From contig CM049316.1 of assembly GCA_026874595.1 (NCBI GenBank), positions 69,489,676 to 69,553,675 on the forward strand: a stretch of DNA of 64,000 nt. Direction: 5' to 3'. Both the position numbers and the translations under genes were made by a program. Source of the stretch: Sipunculus nudus. Taxonomy: Eukaryota > Annelida > Sipuncula > Golfingiida > Sipunculidae. The notes under the pieces are model-generated. The model did no database searches, was not told where the DNA came from, and saw only the letters and a list, made by a program, of their open reading frames with translations. Positions 10,872 through 22,577 of this stretch are shown here, in pieces. How positions within the stretch are numbered: position 1 is the stretch's first letter; each line of letters begins with the position of its first letter.

Positions 10872-12221
10872 TTATTTTAATGGTACTGTACCACACAGAA
10901 TGTCTACATCACACCTACAATCAGTATCTACTTTAACTGGGTCAGGGTCGGTTTTTACACAATTAACAGCAGTAACATTTTGTACAACATCTGCTGTGCT
11001 ATTTCTGTCATAATATGGTTTCAACATGTTAACATGGCACAGTTGTTTCTTCTTACGCCAATCTGGCGTCAACAGTATGAAATTTAAATCACTGACTTTC
11101 TTGTCAACAATATAAGGACCAAAATACCTAGCTTGCAGAGGACTGCCAGGGATGGGAAGTAAGGCAAGGACCTTTACACCATGCTCAAACGTCCTACTTA
11201 CAGTGTGCTTGTCATACATGTACTTTGTTTTCATTTTACTTTGTGCAGATTTTAGATTTGACTTTGCAATCTCACAAGCATTGTGTAGTTTCGTGCGAAA
11301 GTCTGAAACATACTGCAGAAAACTAAGAGAATCAGGATTTTCACACAAGAGTTTTTCTTTAAGCAGTTTCAATGGTCCGCGAGCGGAGTGTCCAAAACTA
11401 GCTCAAAGGGGCTGTAACCCAGGGACTCTTGAAAGGATTCTCTGACAGCAAACAGCAATAGGTGGATTCCTTCATCCCAGTCTTTCTGTGTGTCATAGCA
11501 TTAAGTTCTGATCATGTTTTTTAGTGTCTGGTGAAAACGCTTGTGGGCGCCCTGACTTTCAGGATGGTATGGCGAAGAGCTGTACTGTTTTATACCTAGC
11601 TCAAGCATAACTTATTGGAATAAGCCAGACATAAAATTAGACCCTTGGTCAGACTTGACGGATTTGGTAATCCAAAAGTTGTAAAAAAAACTTGGTCAGA
11701 GCTTTGACAACACTTTTGGCATTAATTTTGCGCAATGTCATTGCATCAGGGAGCCTGGTAGACGGGCACATAAATGTCAGCAATATCCATGTTCAGATTT
11801 TGTTTTGGGCAGTGGTCCAACACAATCAACAATAATCCTACTGAATGGGTCCTCAAAAGCAGGAATAGGCCTAAGTGGGGCCTTAGGAGGATTTTGATTG
11901 GGCTTGCTTACCATCTGGCATGTATGGCATGATTTACAATATTGTACAACATCTTTCCTGAGGTTAGGCCAATAGAAGTGTGTACTAACTTTCTGATAAG
12001 TTTTATTTATATCTAAATGGCCAGACAAAGGAGCCTCATGTGCCATGCTTAGAACTTCACTGCAAAAGCTTTTGAGCATTACTATTTGATGTTTGATGGC
12101 CTACTCATCATCAGCACATACATCGGGTGGTCGCAATTTACGCATAAGCACTTCATTTTTGACATAGAAACAAACTGGGTTCTGTGACAGTTCATCTTTA
12201 GAAACTGCCCTTGGAAACAAT
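10872..12221 (-). pseudogene. Integrase domain of the LTR element (several stops and frameshifts)
   Basis: The minus-strand order is: HHCC zinc-binding region (HEAPLSGH and CKSCHTC) in 11777-12079; start of the RNase H-fold core (IIVDCVGPLP, first catalytic Asp) near 11800; decayed core with in-frame stops between 11400 and 11777, where KINAKSVVKALTKFF and QKDWDEGIHLLLFAVRES can still be read; then the C-terminal frame 10872-11372 with the GPY/F motif (ARYFGPYIVDKK, about 11101-11135) and CHVNMLKPYY. The GPY/F module is typical of Ty3/gypsy integrases. It ends in a stop just before RT, which fixes the unusual integrase-then-RT order. Confidence 0.9.
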
Positions 12222-12850
12222 CATGAAATATCAGGGTCCCTATGCTGTTCCGCGATAAGTTCTGACCTTGAGAATGCTGCATCCTGTACGGGCGAGTCAT
12301 TAGACGAGTCATTAGTGACTCCCAGAGTGTTATTATCTGGACCATTATCCTCATGTGTGTTTTTCTTGGCCATAGATCTAGTTACAGCACATGAAAGATA
12401 CAAACCAGGAATTTCCTGACTTTCCGGATCAGTGTCCTGACCATGTGACGGCTTTTCTGTCACTATTGGTACAGGCTGTATTTTGTCACCTGCAACATCA
12501 TTGCCTATTAGCAACTGAATTCCCTTAAAGGGTAAAGTAGTTCTTATGCCCACAGTAATATTCCCAGAAATCAAATCTGACTTTAAATGGATATTGTGAA
12601 GCGGAACTGAAGTGTACCTATCTGAAAACACACCATTAACAAGTGCATGTGCACCAGTAAAGGACCTATTGGAAAATGGCAAAGTGTTTGCTTACATGAG
12701 AGTCTGGCCTGAACCAGTGTCCCTCAAAATTCTAATAGGGGTAGAATCTGAAAAATCACTTGAAAGTGATACAAAGCCATCATGTATGAATGGCTCAAAT
12801 AACTCCATTTCAGAGTCAGGAGAGGTATCTACTACCTCAACCTCATCAAA
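12222..12850 (-). pseudogene. Aspartic protease region of the LTR element
   Basis: On the minus strand, RILRDTGSGQTLM carries the retroviral-type DTG active site (codons at 12710-12721) and is followed at once by a stop. Further on are LLIGNDVAGDKI, the flap/second-motif region seen in Ty3/gypsy proteases of this type, and a linker ending SRSELIAEQHRDPDIS that leads into integrase. Upstream sequence is acidic and low-complexity. Confidence 0.8.
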
Positions 12851-13249
12851 CAAAAACTGACATTGAAGGTGTCAGTCATAAACTCTGTGCCAGAGTCATC
12901 CAAGGAATCTACACCATTTTTTATCATCAAAGTCCTCAAGGGAGTCAAGAGAGGAATTTTCCTCAACAGAAACAAACTTTTGTTTGTCATAAGAGGACCT
13001 GGCCTCATTTGAAATACTCTCGCAAGAGTCATCAAAGGACTTAGCCTTGTTTAGAGAATACTCCTCGCAGGAGTTTTGAAAGGACCTAGCCTTATTAAAT
13101 TCATCGCAGGAATCAACTGAGGTTTTTACCCCGCAAGCTACGGATTCTTCTTTGGATTTAGTAGGCACCAAAACTGTGAGTAGCATCAAATTCTTTACTA
13201 GAGTCAATAAAGGAGTTGTATCCCTTATTTACATGAAAAGAGCCTGGCT

Positions 13250-14285
13250 CTTGTACTATGCTATGCATAGATTTTGAAACAAATCCAGAAGGTTTGCTAT
13301 TTGGTCTATTCGCAAGTTTCCAGCAGTCAGATATTAGATGACCTTCCTTCTTGCAGTAATGACAGATTTTTATTTGAAAATTACTGGTCTTTGTTGGACT
13401 TAGACAAAGTGGACGTGGACTCAGGTGTAGCTATGGGCTTTGTTGTACTATCAGGACTACTTGTACTGGGTGACTGCGCTTTAAACTTCTTTTGACCATA
13501 CTGATTTACATTCTTGTTTGTGAATGAATGGTTTGATTTGCTGGTAAAGGACATTTTGTGTGTCAATGAATAATCATCAGCTAATTGAGCAGCAATGTCA
13601 AGTGTTTCAGGACTTTTCTTATCGAGAAAAAATGTTCTTTGTGCTTTTTCCCAATTTCTGAAATTTCTGGCGTTAAGCATCTGGAACTAACCCATAACCT
13701 TTTAGGATTAACCGTTTTACCAGGTCATATTCAGCAGCAGCTTCTACTGAAAGCTCTGTATAAATTTCACTGGCCTTGCCAATCAATACACTTTGTAACA
13801 GCATAGTCCAATTTTCCTCAGGCCATTTTATATTTTCAGCTACCTTATCAAAGTGTAAGATATATTTATCAACCTCTATTTCTTGAAAAGGTGGAACAAG
13901 TCTAATGTGTATAGTAACATCAAAACTGTGAGTTGGGACAGCACTTAGACTACGTCCTACTTAATCCAACTCCTCTCTCTTCTCTCTATTTTTCTTTTTC
14001 TAATTCTAACTGTTTTAATGCTAGCTCGTGTTGCATTTCTAACTTTTTTAATTCCAATTTCATAGCAAGGCTATTATTTTTTTATGTTTCAACTTCAGTC
14101 TTTTCAATTAAACCTTTGCCAATAAGATCTTGCATGATTTTAGCAATGATATCAGGCTTTCTCAAAGCTTTTTTCACACTTAGCCCTAAGTGTTGTCCCA
14201 AACGCAACAACTGTTCTTTTGACAACTGCTCAAGTTGATCAGGGTCAGGATCGTCAACAAATGTCTCAGGTTTGAAATCTCCCAT
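13250..14285 (-). pseudogene. Gag of the LTR element, with capsid and CCHC zinc knuckle (broken)
   Basis: It starts at ATG 14285 on the minus strand, beginning MGDFKPETF, with a Leu-rich N-terminal segment (QLLRLGQHLGLSVKKALRK) and a Lys/Glu-rich stretch. Capsid-like sequence in 13680-13915 reads IRLVPPFQEIEVDKYILHF, KWPEENWTMLLQS and VKRLILKGY, which resembles the SCAN-like capsid of Gmr1-type elements. Then comes a Ser/Thr/Lys-rich region and a perfect CX2CX4HX4C knuckle at 13323-13364 (CHYCKKEGHLISDC). Stops and frame changes occur after about residue 67 and again near 13680. Confidence 0.82.
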
Positions 14286-14422
14286 GTTAAAATGTCAAAA
14301 CAATAACAAAAAACCACAGAGATAAATCCTATAAACAATGTACTGTAAACAATATGTAATCTTGTAAATAATGTATGATAAAACAAAGTGTCCAGGTCAA
14401 GGCCTAATAAATTTTAAAACTA

Positions 14423-14442
14423 GTTCCCGACGAGAGCCCCCA
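14423..14442 (-). other. Primer-binding site, tRNA-Pro-like
   Basis: Six bases inside the 5' LTR the minus strand reads TGGGGGCTCTCGTCGGGAAC. It matches the well-known tRNA-Pro primer site of murine retroviruses (TGGGGGCTCG then TCCGGGA) except for a small insertion and a few bases. Confidence 0.6.
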
Positions 14443-14448
14443 ATTTTA

Positions 14449-15211
14449 TGTTACGGAACCTAATATAAACAGATCACGTATGCGTGATAAACACAAATTT
14501 TGAAATGGAGATTTTAAAAATTCAGATTCTCTAACACTAAGCAGCGTGAAATGTCCAGGGGAATGAATAAAGAAGTCAGTGGTTTTTCGTTAACAAATAA
14601 CTATTATTTATTCTTAAAACAACCCTAACAATACAATACACTATATCAATACAATTATACAGTAAAACAGCGTTATAGCAACTAGTCAATATAATCACAC
14701 AGAAAGATAATGGTACAGTACCTCGATACCAACACCGTCACCTTGATAAGTCCTTTGAATGTAAACTCTCGGAGAATGACAGTCTAGTGGAAAGTTCTTG
14801 TAAAAGAAAGTAAACTGAAGTCCAAATGTATAAAATCCAGGAGAAAATCTTTGAAAATGTATAATTGCCGCATTCGTCGGATAAGGTCTTAGAATCTGAC
14901 ACACACTTCTGCGTCCGCTGGTATCTGCTCTGCTGTCTGCCCTCTGGTTCTAAAAAAAATAGCCCCTTTATATACCTTCACACCCCAGGCCGGGAATTTT
15001 CCACTTCTCGAACAGTCTATAAGTTCTTGCACAACACACGTTTCAGGAATTATCTAGAAAGACATAGCCAGGTTCATCACGTGACCCACGACCAGGCGTG
15101 AAAACCCAAGGCTCACATGACAACGAGGGGTCAACCAGTACGGATTAAACATAAAATGTAACAACAACACGAGTTACGCCCGTGTCACACAAAAAAAGAA
15201 GACCTGTAACA
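14449..15211 (-). repeat. 5' LTR of the Gmr1-like element
   Basis: On the + strand it starts TGTTACGGAACC and ends GACCTGTAACA, about 763 bp. It has CACGTG in U3 (about 15078) and a TATA box (TATATAAAGG on the minus strand, about 14966-14975). AT repeat continues immediately outside. Confidence 0.92.
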
Positions 15212-15223
15212 ATATATATAATC

Positions 15224-15345
15224 GGCCTGGACTGTCGAGTGGTAAAATGTTCGGCTCTATCCGATGGCGAACCTGGTTCGATCCCCGGAGTACCTCTCGC
15301 CTCTATAGACATCCCAGTGCCACCATCCGGGCAGTAAAGAGTTCC
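15224..15345 (+). mobile_element. tRNA-derived SINE, family 1
   Basis: The head has a box A-like GTCGAGTGGTAAAATG and a box B GGTTCGATCCC (about 15282-15292). The minus-strand copy at 39311-39443 has the same spacing and the same GTGGTAAAATG core. Too diverged for a working tRNA. Confidence 0.65.
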
Positions 15346-15396
15346 TCGTATTAATTATTAAATTTAGTCGTACAATAGATAAAGTTTATATATATA

Positions 15397-15550
15397 ATGT
15401 TTATATATAGCTACAGTTGTCTTTCTGTAAGCTACGGTTGTCTCTCTGGCTCTCACCATTTGTGTGTGTGGCTCTCTGACTTGCTGTTCCTCTCTGTCTT
15501 GCTGTTCTTCTCTAACTCTCTAACTCTCTGTCTCTCTCTTTCTGTGGCAT
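15397..15550. repeat. CT-rich low-complexity tract
   Basis: Decayed TCTCTG and TTGTCTCT motifs. The ORF across it is Ser/Leu-rich noise. Confidence 0.7.
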
Positions 15551-15659
15551 CCTGTCTTACAATGGGTACACGAAGCCAAAAGACAATTCTCGTATATGCC
15601 CTTGAAAACTCTGTGGACATGGAAGTTGGGACGGACCCTAGTCATACTCGTGGCCTATG

Positions 15660-18570
15660 AGAATATCACTTATAAAACCACAGTCACGTGAATGGAATAC
15701 AACAGACAACAGAAATAACGGTTTACTTCTTTTCTACAAGAAAACTGTCAAAATTTTTATGTGTTTCATTTAGTTTTTCTTAACCCGAATTCACTTTTGT
15801 AGAAGCCAATAGAACTAGAGCACATGTATTCTTCTATTTACATGACATTATGTACTTGTTAGGTAATTTCATTTATTCGCAAAATATAACTTGCCCCTGT
15901 TTGTGCATCTAAAAGGCTTTAAATTTTATTCAGTAAGTGGGTCCTGTGATCTTGACCTTCGACCTTTTGACCTGAAAGTCAATGGTAGACCAGATGAAAC
16001 TACGACCAATTACACGTTAACTAATTTGTTACTCAAATCGAATTACCCAGACTCAACTACTCATGTTATTTCAGCACTAGAAGACAATTAATAGTGTACA
16101 GTGTGTAAACAACTACCCCAAAACTGTGTCCCACGGTTCACCAAATCCATGGTTGGATCATAGGTCAGCTCTAGAACAAAGGCGACCCATAATACCAGTC
16201 AGTGACCAGGACCCTCTGCCTGGATAAGAATTGTCCTATCTCGCAATTGTACCGAAGCCTTTAAAATAAAACACATTTTTCTGAATTTATTTACAAGAAT
16301 TCAATATCTTGTACCCTTAATGAAAAACTGTTGATAGCTCTTTATGAGTGAAGTTGCAACAGACATTACAACCAACCAACTAAGGGGAAAACACAGAATA
16401 CATTCGCCATCTGGTTTAGGTACGATAATTTGTCTTTCGTACACCTCATACACTCGCGTTTCAAAGTTGTTATTGTTTTTTGTAACCATGAGTTATTTTC
16501 AGCAGCACTAACATGTTTGAAGGTCATTGACTCGATTTCCCAGCATCTTGATCTAAATGCATAACAAATCTTCCTAAGTTTAGGTTTAAACTCTATATAC
16601 TTCATGTTGAAAGCACAAGAAAGCACGCCGCATACGCCAGACACAAATAAGCCAAAATAAAGAGCATATTGACTAGTGAACGCGGGGTTATTGATCTTGT
16701 GTTATGCCTAGTAGCGGCCTAGAACCCGGGCTGCGTGCACGAAACAAGCTCGGTAGGTCTGTTTACTTTGTGTACATGTGGCGTTTCTGCCTAGCAAACA
16801 GACAGCGCCCGCATGCCTACCCCAGACCGAGCAACTGCCAAATACACTGTTTGAAAAACAAAAACTCTGCAGTTGCTGGGGATTTGTGCAGGATTTACTG
16901 GTGAGACACCTGGCATATCTTATGGTACCGGTTCTTGATTTGTTCTTCTTCATACTGGCCTTTCGATTTGCTTGGCAGGCTGTACTGTTTCTGACATAAC
17001 GGTGGTTTGTTTATGGACTCTACTGATTCGGCAGGATATATGGACACCATGCTCAGGGCTTGACAGGTTCCGATGTGGTAAGTTGTTTGTCTGACTTTCT
17101 TAAGATACTGACCGCTGATAGAACACTGTACTTATTTATAGAGTGCAAACCTGAAGAAATTAGAATGTAACTGGATCTGTTTTGTTGGCTTTGTTTCAAA
17201 ATAATGGATATATCTCTGTATCTATGTGTTAGCGTGTGTATCAGTGAATTCGATAGGAGCAGGTCACGAGTTCAATCCCCGAGTCACTTCCAACTTGGCC
17301 CTTTAACAATGCCCCAAACTTAATGATGTCGCAGAAAAGGCCTCTTGTCGGCGTATTTGTAGACGACATCGGGATGCAACTAACACACGTGTGTGTATGT
17401 GTATGTGTTGTGGATGAAGCATACTTGTGTGCGTCCGGGACAAGGTGAAAGAAAATTTTTATCATTTTGTCAGCGCTGCTGGAACAGACACTGTTTACAG
17501 GCCAGATCTGCCAGCTCAACACTAAGCGAACTTAAACTGCGTCGTACAATAGAGAATCAGCCCTCGAGGCAATCACAGCCACAGAACAAAGAGATGATTG
17601 AACAATTAGTATATATACACTCTGAATTAGTATTTGCACTTCTTCTGGCTGGCGTCACTGTTCATGATTTGTCCTATTTCCAGAATCGGGAACACAAAGG
17701 ACAATAGAAAGTTAGCACAAAGACCTAATAATGTCTTTAATAATCTTTATATTGACGCGACTGAGTTGCTGGTGGTTTTACTCAAGCCTTCTGCGCAGTA
17801 CAGTCCTTTGTCGCATGCTTGCCTGCTGTGCCATTGATTTTCCTCTGCCCCGAAGACAAACCCCATACTGTCGTCTGCTTTCGCCATCCCATAATATTTG
17901 TAGACTAAATTGCGCTTGGAACAAAGGGCTGCTTATGTGCGGCCCGGGACAGGTGCTACCGATAATTAAATACCATTTCACTGGCCCATGTGGGCTTCCG
18001 GAAACCATGGGTTGGCCCGTTCAAGCGACCAATACAATCGTTCATGGACCGGTAACCTACTCGTTATATCGATTTTAAGGGACTTGCTGTATTCATAGCA
18101 TTATGACATCATTTTACGAACGCTGTTGCTAAAAATAACCTGGCATGGGACACACGTGTTCAACTGAAGGCGTAAGTTTATGGCATATGTTAAATTCACT
18201 ATAAATATATTCACATTGACAGCTCAGAACAGACGCAAGAAAGACACATTTCCGCTCACTACTGACACTAGAGAAGGAGGACAGAGCAAATCCATGCCAT
18301 GACTCAGGTTAGATTGATACAAGATTCTTTTTTTAACCAACGAGTTTTTATATATGTTTAATTTTGTCAACGGGCCTAAAATGTTATGATTTTTATATGA
18401 ACATTTTATGATACTCCTACATATGTCTTATCATACATGCACAGGCGCTAGTGCGTGTGATAAGTTCAGTATTACAACAGAACCAAATAGTTGAAATGTA
18501 GGGTCTGCGTGGTCTTACACGAACACACTGTTGATCTATTACACGCAAAGCTGGAGTCCTGTTAGTTAAT
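15660..18570. other. Noncoding stretch with one nuclear-receptor-like half-site array
   Basis: TGACC/TGACCT-type half sites lie in series at 15948-15985, a pattern common in repeats of marine invertebrates. A decayed tRNA-like block is at 17225-17345. The ORFs near 16.7 and 17.4-18.0 kb have no recognisable domain. Confidence 0.4.
17225..17345 (+). repeat. Possible SINE relic
   Basis: A box B-like GAGTTCAATCCCC (about 17269-17281) lies roughly 40 nt after a weak box A. Degenerate; could be chance. Confidence 0.3.
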
Positions 18571-18573
18571 ATA

Positions 18574-18637
<64 letters not shown>

Positions 18638-18655
18638 CAGACAGGTAGACAGGCA
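18571..18655. repeat. Compound (AT)n-(AG)n microsatellite
   Basis: AT to about 18606, then AG and AGAC. It is the reverse complement of the CT-AT compounds at 23066 and 29704. Confidence 0.9.
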
Positions 18656-18810
18656 GAGAATCAGAAAATACATTTGACTTGTATCACCAGAAGCTACTTC
18701 ATTTCACCATTTGCTCACTTTATTAATATGACAATGGTACATAATAGTGTAGATAAAGTATACCGCGTTTTGTACAATATAAAAGGACAATAGAATACAG
18801 ATTTGCATAA

Positions 18811-19202
18811 GAAATTTCTAGTGGTGTGCCGATTAATCGATTAAATCGATGATTGGTCGTTTTCTTTCAAATCGATTAAATCGTTTACATTTTTGCATAA
18901 TCGATTTAAAACGATTATGTATGCACAATGACATGCAAAGTAACGAACAGCATCAATGAGAACCTCGCGCATCCAACCTAGTTCGACGGCAAGTCGACCT
19001 TCGATGCGGCGGCTTCATTATGAAAACCGATATACATGTCACACTGTTTCCTGAGATCAATCATTTAGGTATTGTTGTATAGCAGATTCCATAGTAATAT
19101 ATAAAGTACTTAAAATAATCGATTAATAATCGATCATCGGTCCTTTTTTATTATTCAATCATCAATTATGATTTTAAACCAATTCCTACCACTAGAAATT
19201 TC
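18811..19202. mobile_element. hAT-type MITE with 8-bp target-site duplication
   Basis: The element itself is 18819-19194 (376 bp). It starts TAGTGGTGTGCCG and ends CTACCACTA. It is flanked on both sides by GAAATTTC (18811-18818 and 19195-19202), an 8-bp duplication as made by hAT transposases. Subterminal ATCGATTAA/TAATCGAT repeats are typical of this MITE type. No ORF. Confidence 0.88.
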
Positions 19203-20333
19203 CGTATGTCAGGGTAGTGATAGTACATTAGATCTATACCTAGTTGTTTTAGAAACAACGGTTTGTTAATAACAGCGCCAGCCTGTATAATATATAGTAA
19301 AATGTTAAAATAATATAAACAAAATATTTCTCCTTCGGTTTTTGATTCAGTCCACCAGCCAACAGTTAACCCTTCAAAAACCGGTCCATATCGAATAGTG
19401 CTCCGTGAGAGCTATATATAAAGCACTTACGAAGAGGGGCAAACCTATTCCATGTTGTCTGGCCGTATGTCTAAGGAGTTATAATCCCTACACTTCATTT
19501 TGACGTAGACACAACCGGATCAATACACAGTTTTCGTTTTAGACTGTCAGGAGGCTATTTTAGAGTCGGGTTATTTTGGTAGCATTGGCTCCAAGCGTTT
19601 CCCATTTTGTGAGTGATTGATGCACACGTATTGCGCCAAAAGTCAAAGACTTGGAGGTTTGCGACTGACTTTTATCATCAGGAAACCTGTATGCGGCACA
19701 GCCGGCTTCGGTGGTCTTAGGGTAGAGGTGGATAGGTCTAGGGGTAGATGAGCGGGATAATGTTTCACAGTTGGCCCCCACCGCTTAATTAGAAGGTTGT
19801 GCCCCACGGCCGTGTATCACTCACAAACGAGTGCGTATTTGGGGGTTCCTCAATGTTATGACCCAACGGATACTAAGCGTATTTGTCTATATAGACAAGG
19901 GTACTATATTAAGCCTCCCTTCGTGGTTGATGAGTGTATTTCTATGCCAATAGTTGGGTCAATTTTTGTCGTTAGCGGATTTTCTTAGGTCCACCATGGG
20001 TCACAATTGTTTTTTTTTTTTCTTTTTTTCATTCTTCTGTCCACATTTTCGGTAGATTTCAGATATGGTGGATTTTCAAAATAAATAACCTTAGGCATAT
20101 TATTTATCATACGTCACAGCTTTGCACTTGAAATTTATTTTAACCTTCACTTAATTTCATAGGTCATACACTCAACGGACCATGCCCTTTTATCACCCAA
20201 TTGCGGACGTTTGGGAGGCTGTCAGTTTGTCAGAATGTTTGTCATCGGAGGCTCTCACTTATCTCTTTGCAATGCAAACATCTAGTTGTACCGCCGCTAG
20301 GTGGCGACAGCAGTGGGGTAATTTTTCTTTCAG
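19203..20333. other. Noncoding stretch
   Basis: No gene was recognised. It contains a CTCF-like block CCGCTAGGTGGCGACAG at about 20294-20310. Minus- and plus-strand ORFs of 60-73 codons near 19.6-20.0 kb lack domains. Confidence 0.4.
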
Positions 20334-20389
20334 GGGGGGGGGGGGGGTGACTTGCAAATACACACACACACACAAACACACATATACAT

Positions 20390-20423
<34 letters not shown>
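20334..20423. repeat. Poly-G, (AC)n and (AT)n cluster
   Basis: A run of G at 20334-20347 is followed by short CA and a TA microsatellite to about 20423. Confidence 0.85.
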
Positions 20424-20426
<3 letters not shown>

Positions 20427-22577
20427 TTTTAGCGTCTATATGACAGATTTATTTCAAATATATAGGCTTATACTTAATCACATTTCAAATATTTTACCAC
20501 TAATTATAAGCATCTAGAAAACAAGGTATTATGTTTCAAGTATATAAGTTAATTCTAAACCAGTTTTAGATGTTATATTTCAAGGTAAACTCATAAATAA
20601 TGAGTATATTTAATTTTCTATATATAAATAATATTCTCTGAATAGTGGGGGGGGGGGGTGATTACATTGACCCACCCCCTTACCAAAAATTAGGGGGATA
20701 TATATACACCCATCCCCCTATATTGGCGCTATATTGGCGAGAGGAATTATGTTTATGCTTTATCTGTGTGCAATTTTACGCAAAAAGTTTGAACAGAATT
20801 AAAAGAAATTTTGTGGAGGGTTGGGAGAGCACCCGAATGACAAACAATTAAATTTTGAAGGAAGTTTGAATTACAAACCTCTAATTAATTAGGAGATAAG
20901 ACATTAAAAGTATAAAAAAAAGTCGCAGTTTATTAGCACTGTGACCTTGAAAAATAGGTCAAGGTCACTGAAACGATCTGCACTCTTCAAACATGTGAGA
21001 GTATGAACACAAAACGATACTTGAGTAGTATATATTCAAATTCACGCAATATGACTAGTTGTAAAAAAATCATTAATTAGTATCCCCTCAGGAACTTTAC
21101 TGCCTACATGATTTTTTACAGTAACACAATATCGAAACTCTAAAAAGTGATATTTCTATCACATATATCGATCTGATCCTGGGAGAAGGTAAACATTATT
21201 ATCAGTGTGATTAATAGATGCAATAAGTCGTCTTCTGCCTCTCGACATAAGTGGATCAGCTGGATGCAAAATTTGCTGAATTGGCATTTATGAGCAAAAG
21301 AGCGAGTTCTCTCTGAGACTTAATTACACTGGCACTTCTCGCTATCTTGACTGCACGCAGTTGTTGCCGACACGTTCAACGCCTTATGTAGACCAACTTT
21401 GTGACGTACTTGACACGTTCCAGGCCATGACAACCAATACCAAGTCGATGAATGTCCGTACCAGCCACAAACCGTGTCGAGAATCAATTTTCACGGAATA
21501 TTTTATTGTCTTATTTGTTGTTTTATCTAAATATAGCGGTTCATGAGTTATTAACGTCCTGCTTAAACAACAGCTACTCAAGTGATAATAGGTTTAGGAA
21601 ACTTATATACACTAGGTGTTATGTATGTACGCACGTTTACAAACACTTAAGGAATAATCGGGCAACATAAGGCAGTAAATTATGTTACAAATGCGGTCGC
21701 TTTTTTTAATTTCTTTATTTTTATACGTAAATAATATTTTGATAAAATATATCATAATAATCAAGGTGTTTGGTGTATATGAATAGTATAATTCCATAAT
21801 TACATAATATTTTAAAAGCTATATTATATTATTTTAATATTATTATAATTTATATTATTTTAACAATTTCCACCGTCTGCATATCTAAATATATATAATA
21901 AAGCGTAAACATTGACGTATAAGATCTAGAAAATGCGCCCCCCCCCCCCAAGCCACACACACCCACAAATAAAATGATATATCGATACAGCCATCAATCC
22001 GTTTGAGGAGCGCTTAAAAACCAGGTGTTTATTAAAATATATGCGTCATTTTTTACACAATATATATACACCCATACATGCATATAGTAACGATATACAT
22101 ATATAACACACATATATAAAGGAACGATTTATGCGTTTCGTGATGTGTCATATGAGTAAACTCATAACTAATATCCAGACAGATAAGTTTAGATAATTAA
22201 TTTTGGAGAAATTTGCCATGGTCCGATTCCAAGAACGAACGCATGTAGCTTATATGCGTAAAGGAACTGCTCGCACTACCAAGCCCCCTCAAACACCCCA
22301 TTTTTCAGTGCAAGCATCAAATCAAACACATAAGGATCAATGGATCTTTCACTGTCTGAATCAAAAATGGAAATTTACACATAATATCTATATAAGTACA
22401 TATTAGTACACAATAATACACAAACATGACAATGTTGAAATTAAATATTCATATATTGCGTATTTGGGTAACTTGTGCGTGCGATTTACTGGGAGTTAAA
22501 TAATTGAGAGGAAAATATTTGAGTCAGACTGAGTCATCCATGTTTTATTTTATTTTTTATTTGACTTTTTACGTTAG
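20424..22577. other. AT-rich noncoding stretch
   Basis: Contains a poly-G at about 20646-20658, a repeat scrap (CACCCATCCCCCTATATTGG near 20707-20728) that recurs inverted near 38.88 kb, the everted repeat at 20941-20968 and a poly-C at about 21937. No gene. Confidence 0.4.
20941..20968. promoter_or_regulatory. Everted repeat of extended nuclear-receptor half-sites
   Basis: GTGACCTTGA (20941-20950) and TCAAGGTCAC (20959-20968) are perfect 10-bp inverted arms around 8 nt. Each contains TCAAGGTCA, the NR5A/ERR-type extended half-site. Similar arrays occur in invertebrate repeats, so function is uncertain. Confidence 0.35.

Larger units (their letters stand above)
8592..15211 (-). mobile_element. 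Ty3/gypsy LTR retrotransposon, Gmr1-like domain order, decayed
   Basis: The element spans 6.6 kb on the minus strand, bounded by two LTRs with TG...CA ends. A primer-binding site lies inside the right (5') LTR and a polypurine tract inside the left (3') LTR. Read on the minus strand, the domains are gag with a CCHC knuckle, aspartic protease, integrase (zinc-binding, core, GPY/F), reverse transcriptase, RNase H. Integrase comes before RT, unlike ordinary Ty3/gypsy (RT-RH-IN) but as in the Gmr1-like group. All domains are interrupted by stops or frameshifts, and the LTRs differ by many substitutions and indels, so the copy is old and inactive. Flanking AT repeats (ATAT on both sides) are consistent with a 4-bp duplication but cannot prove it. 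Confidence 0.93.

Noticed and set aside
9512-14285. Active retrotransposon or infectious retrovirus
   Set aside because: Every domain has stops or frameshifts, the LTRs are diverged, and no envelope-like frame was seen between RNase H and the polypurine tract.
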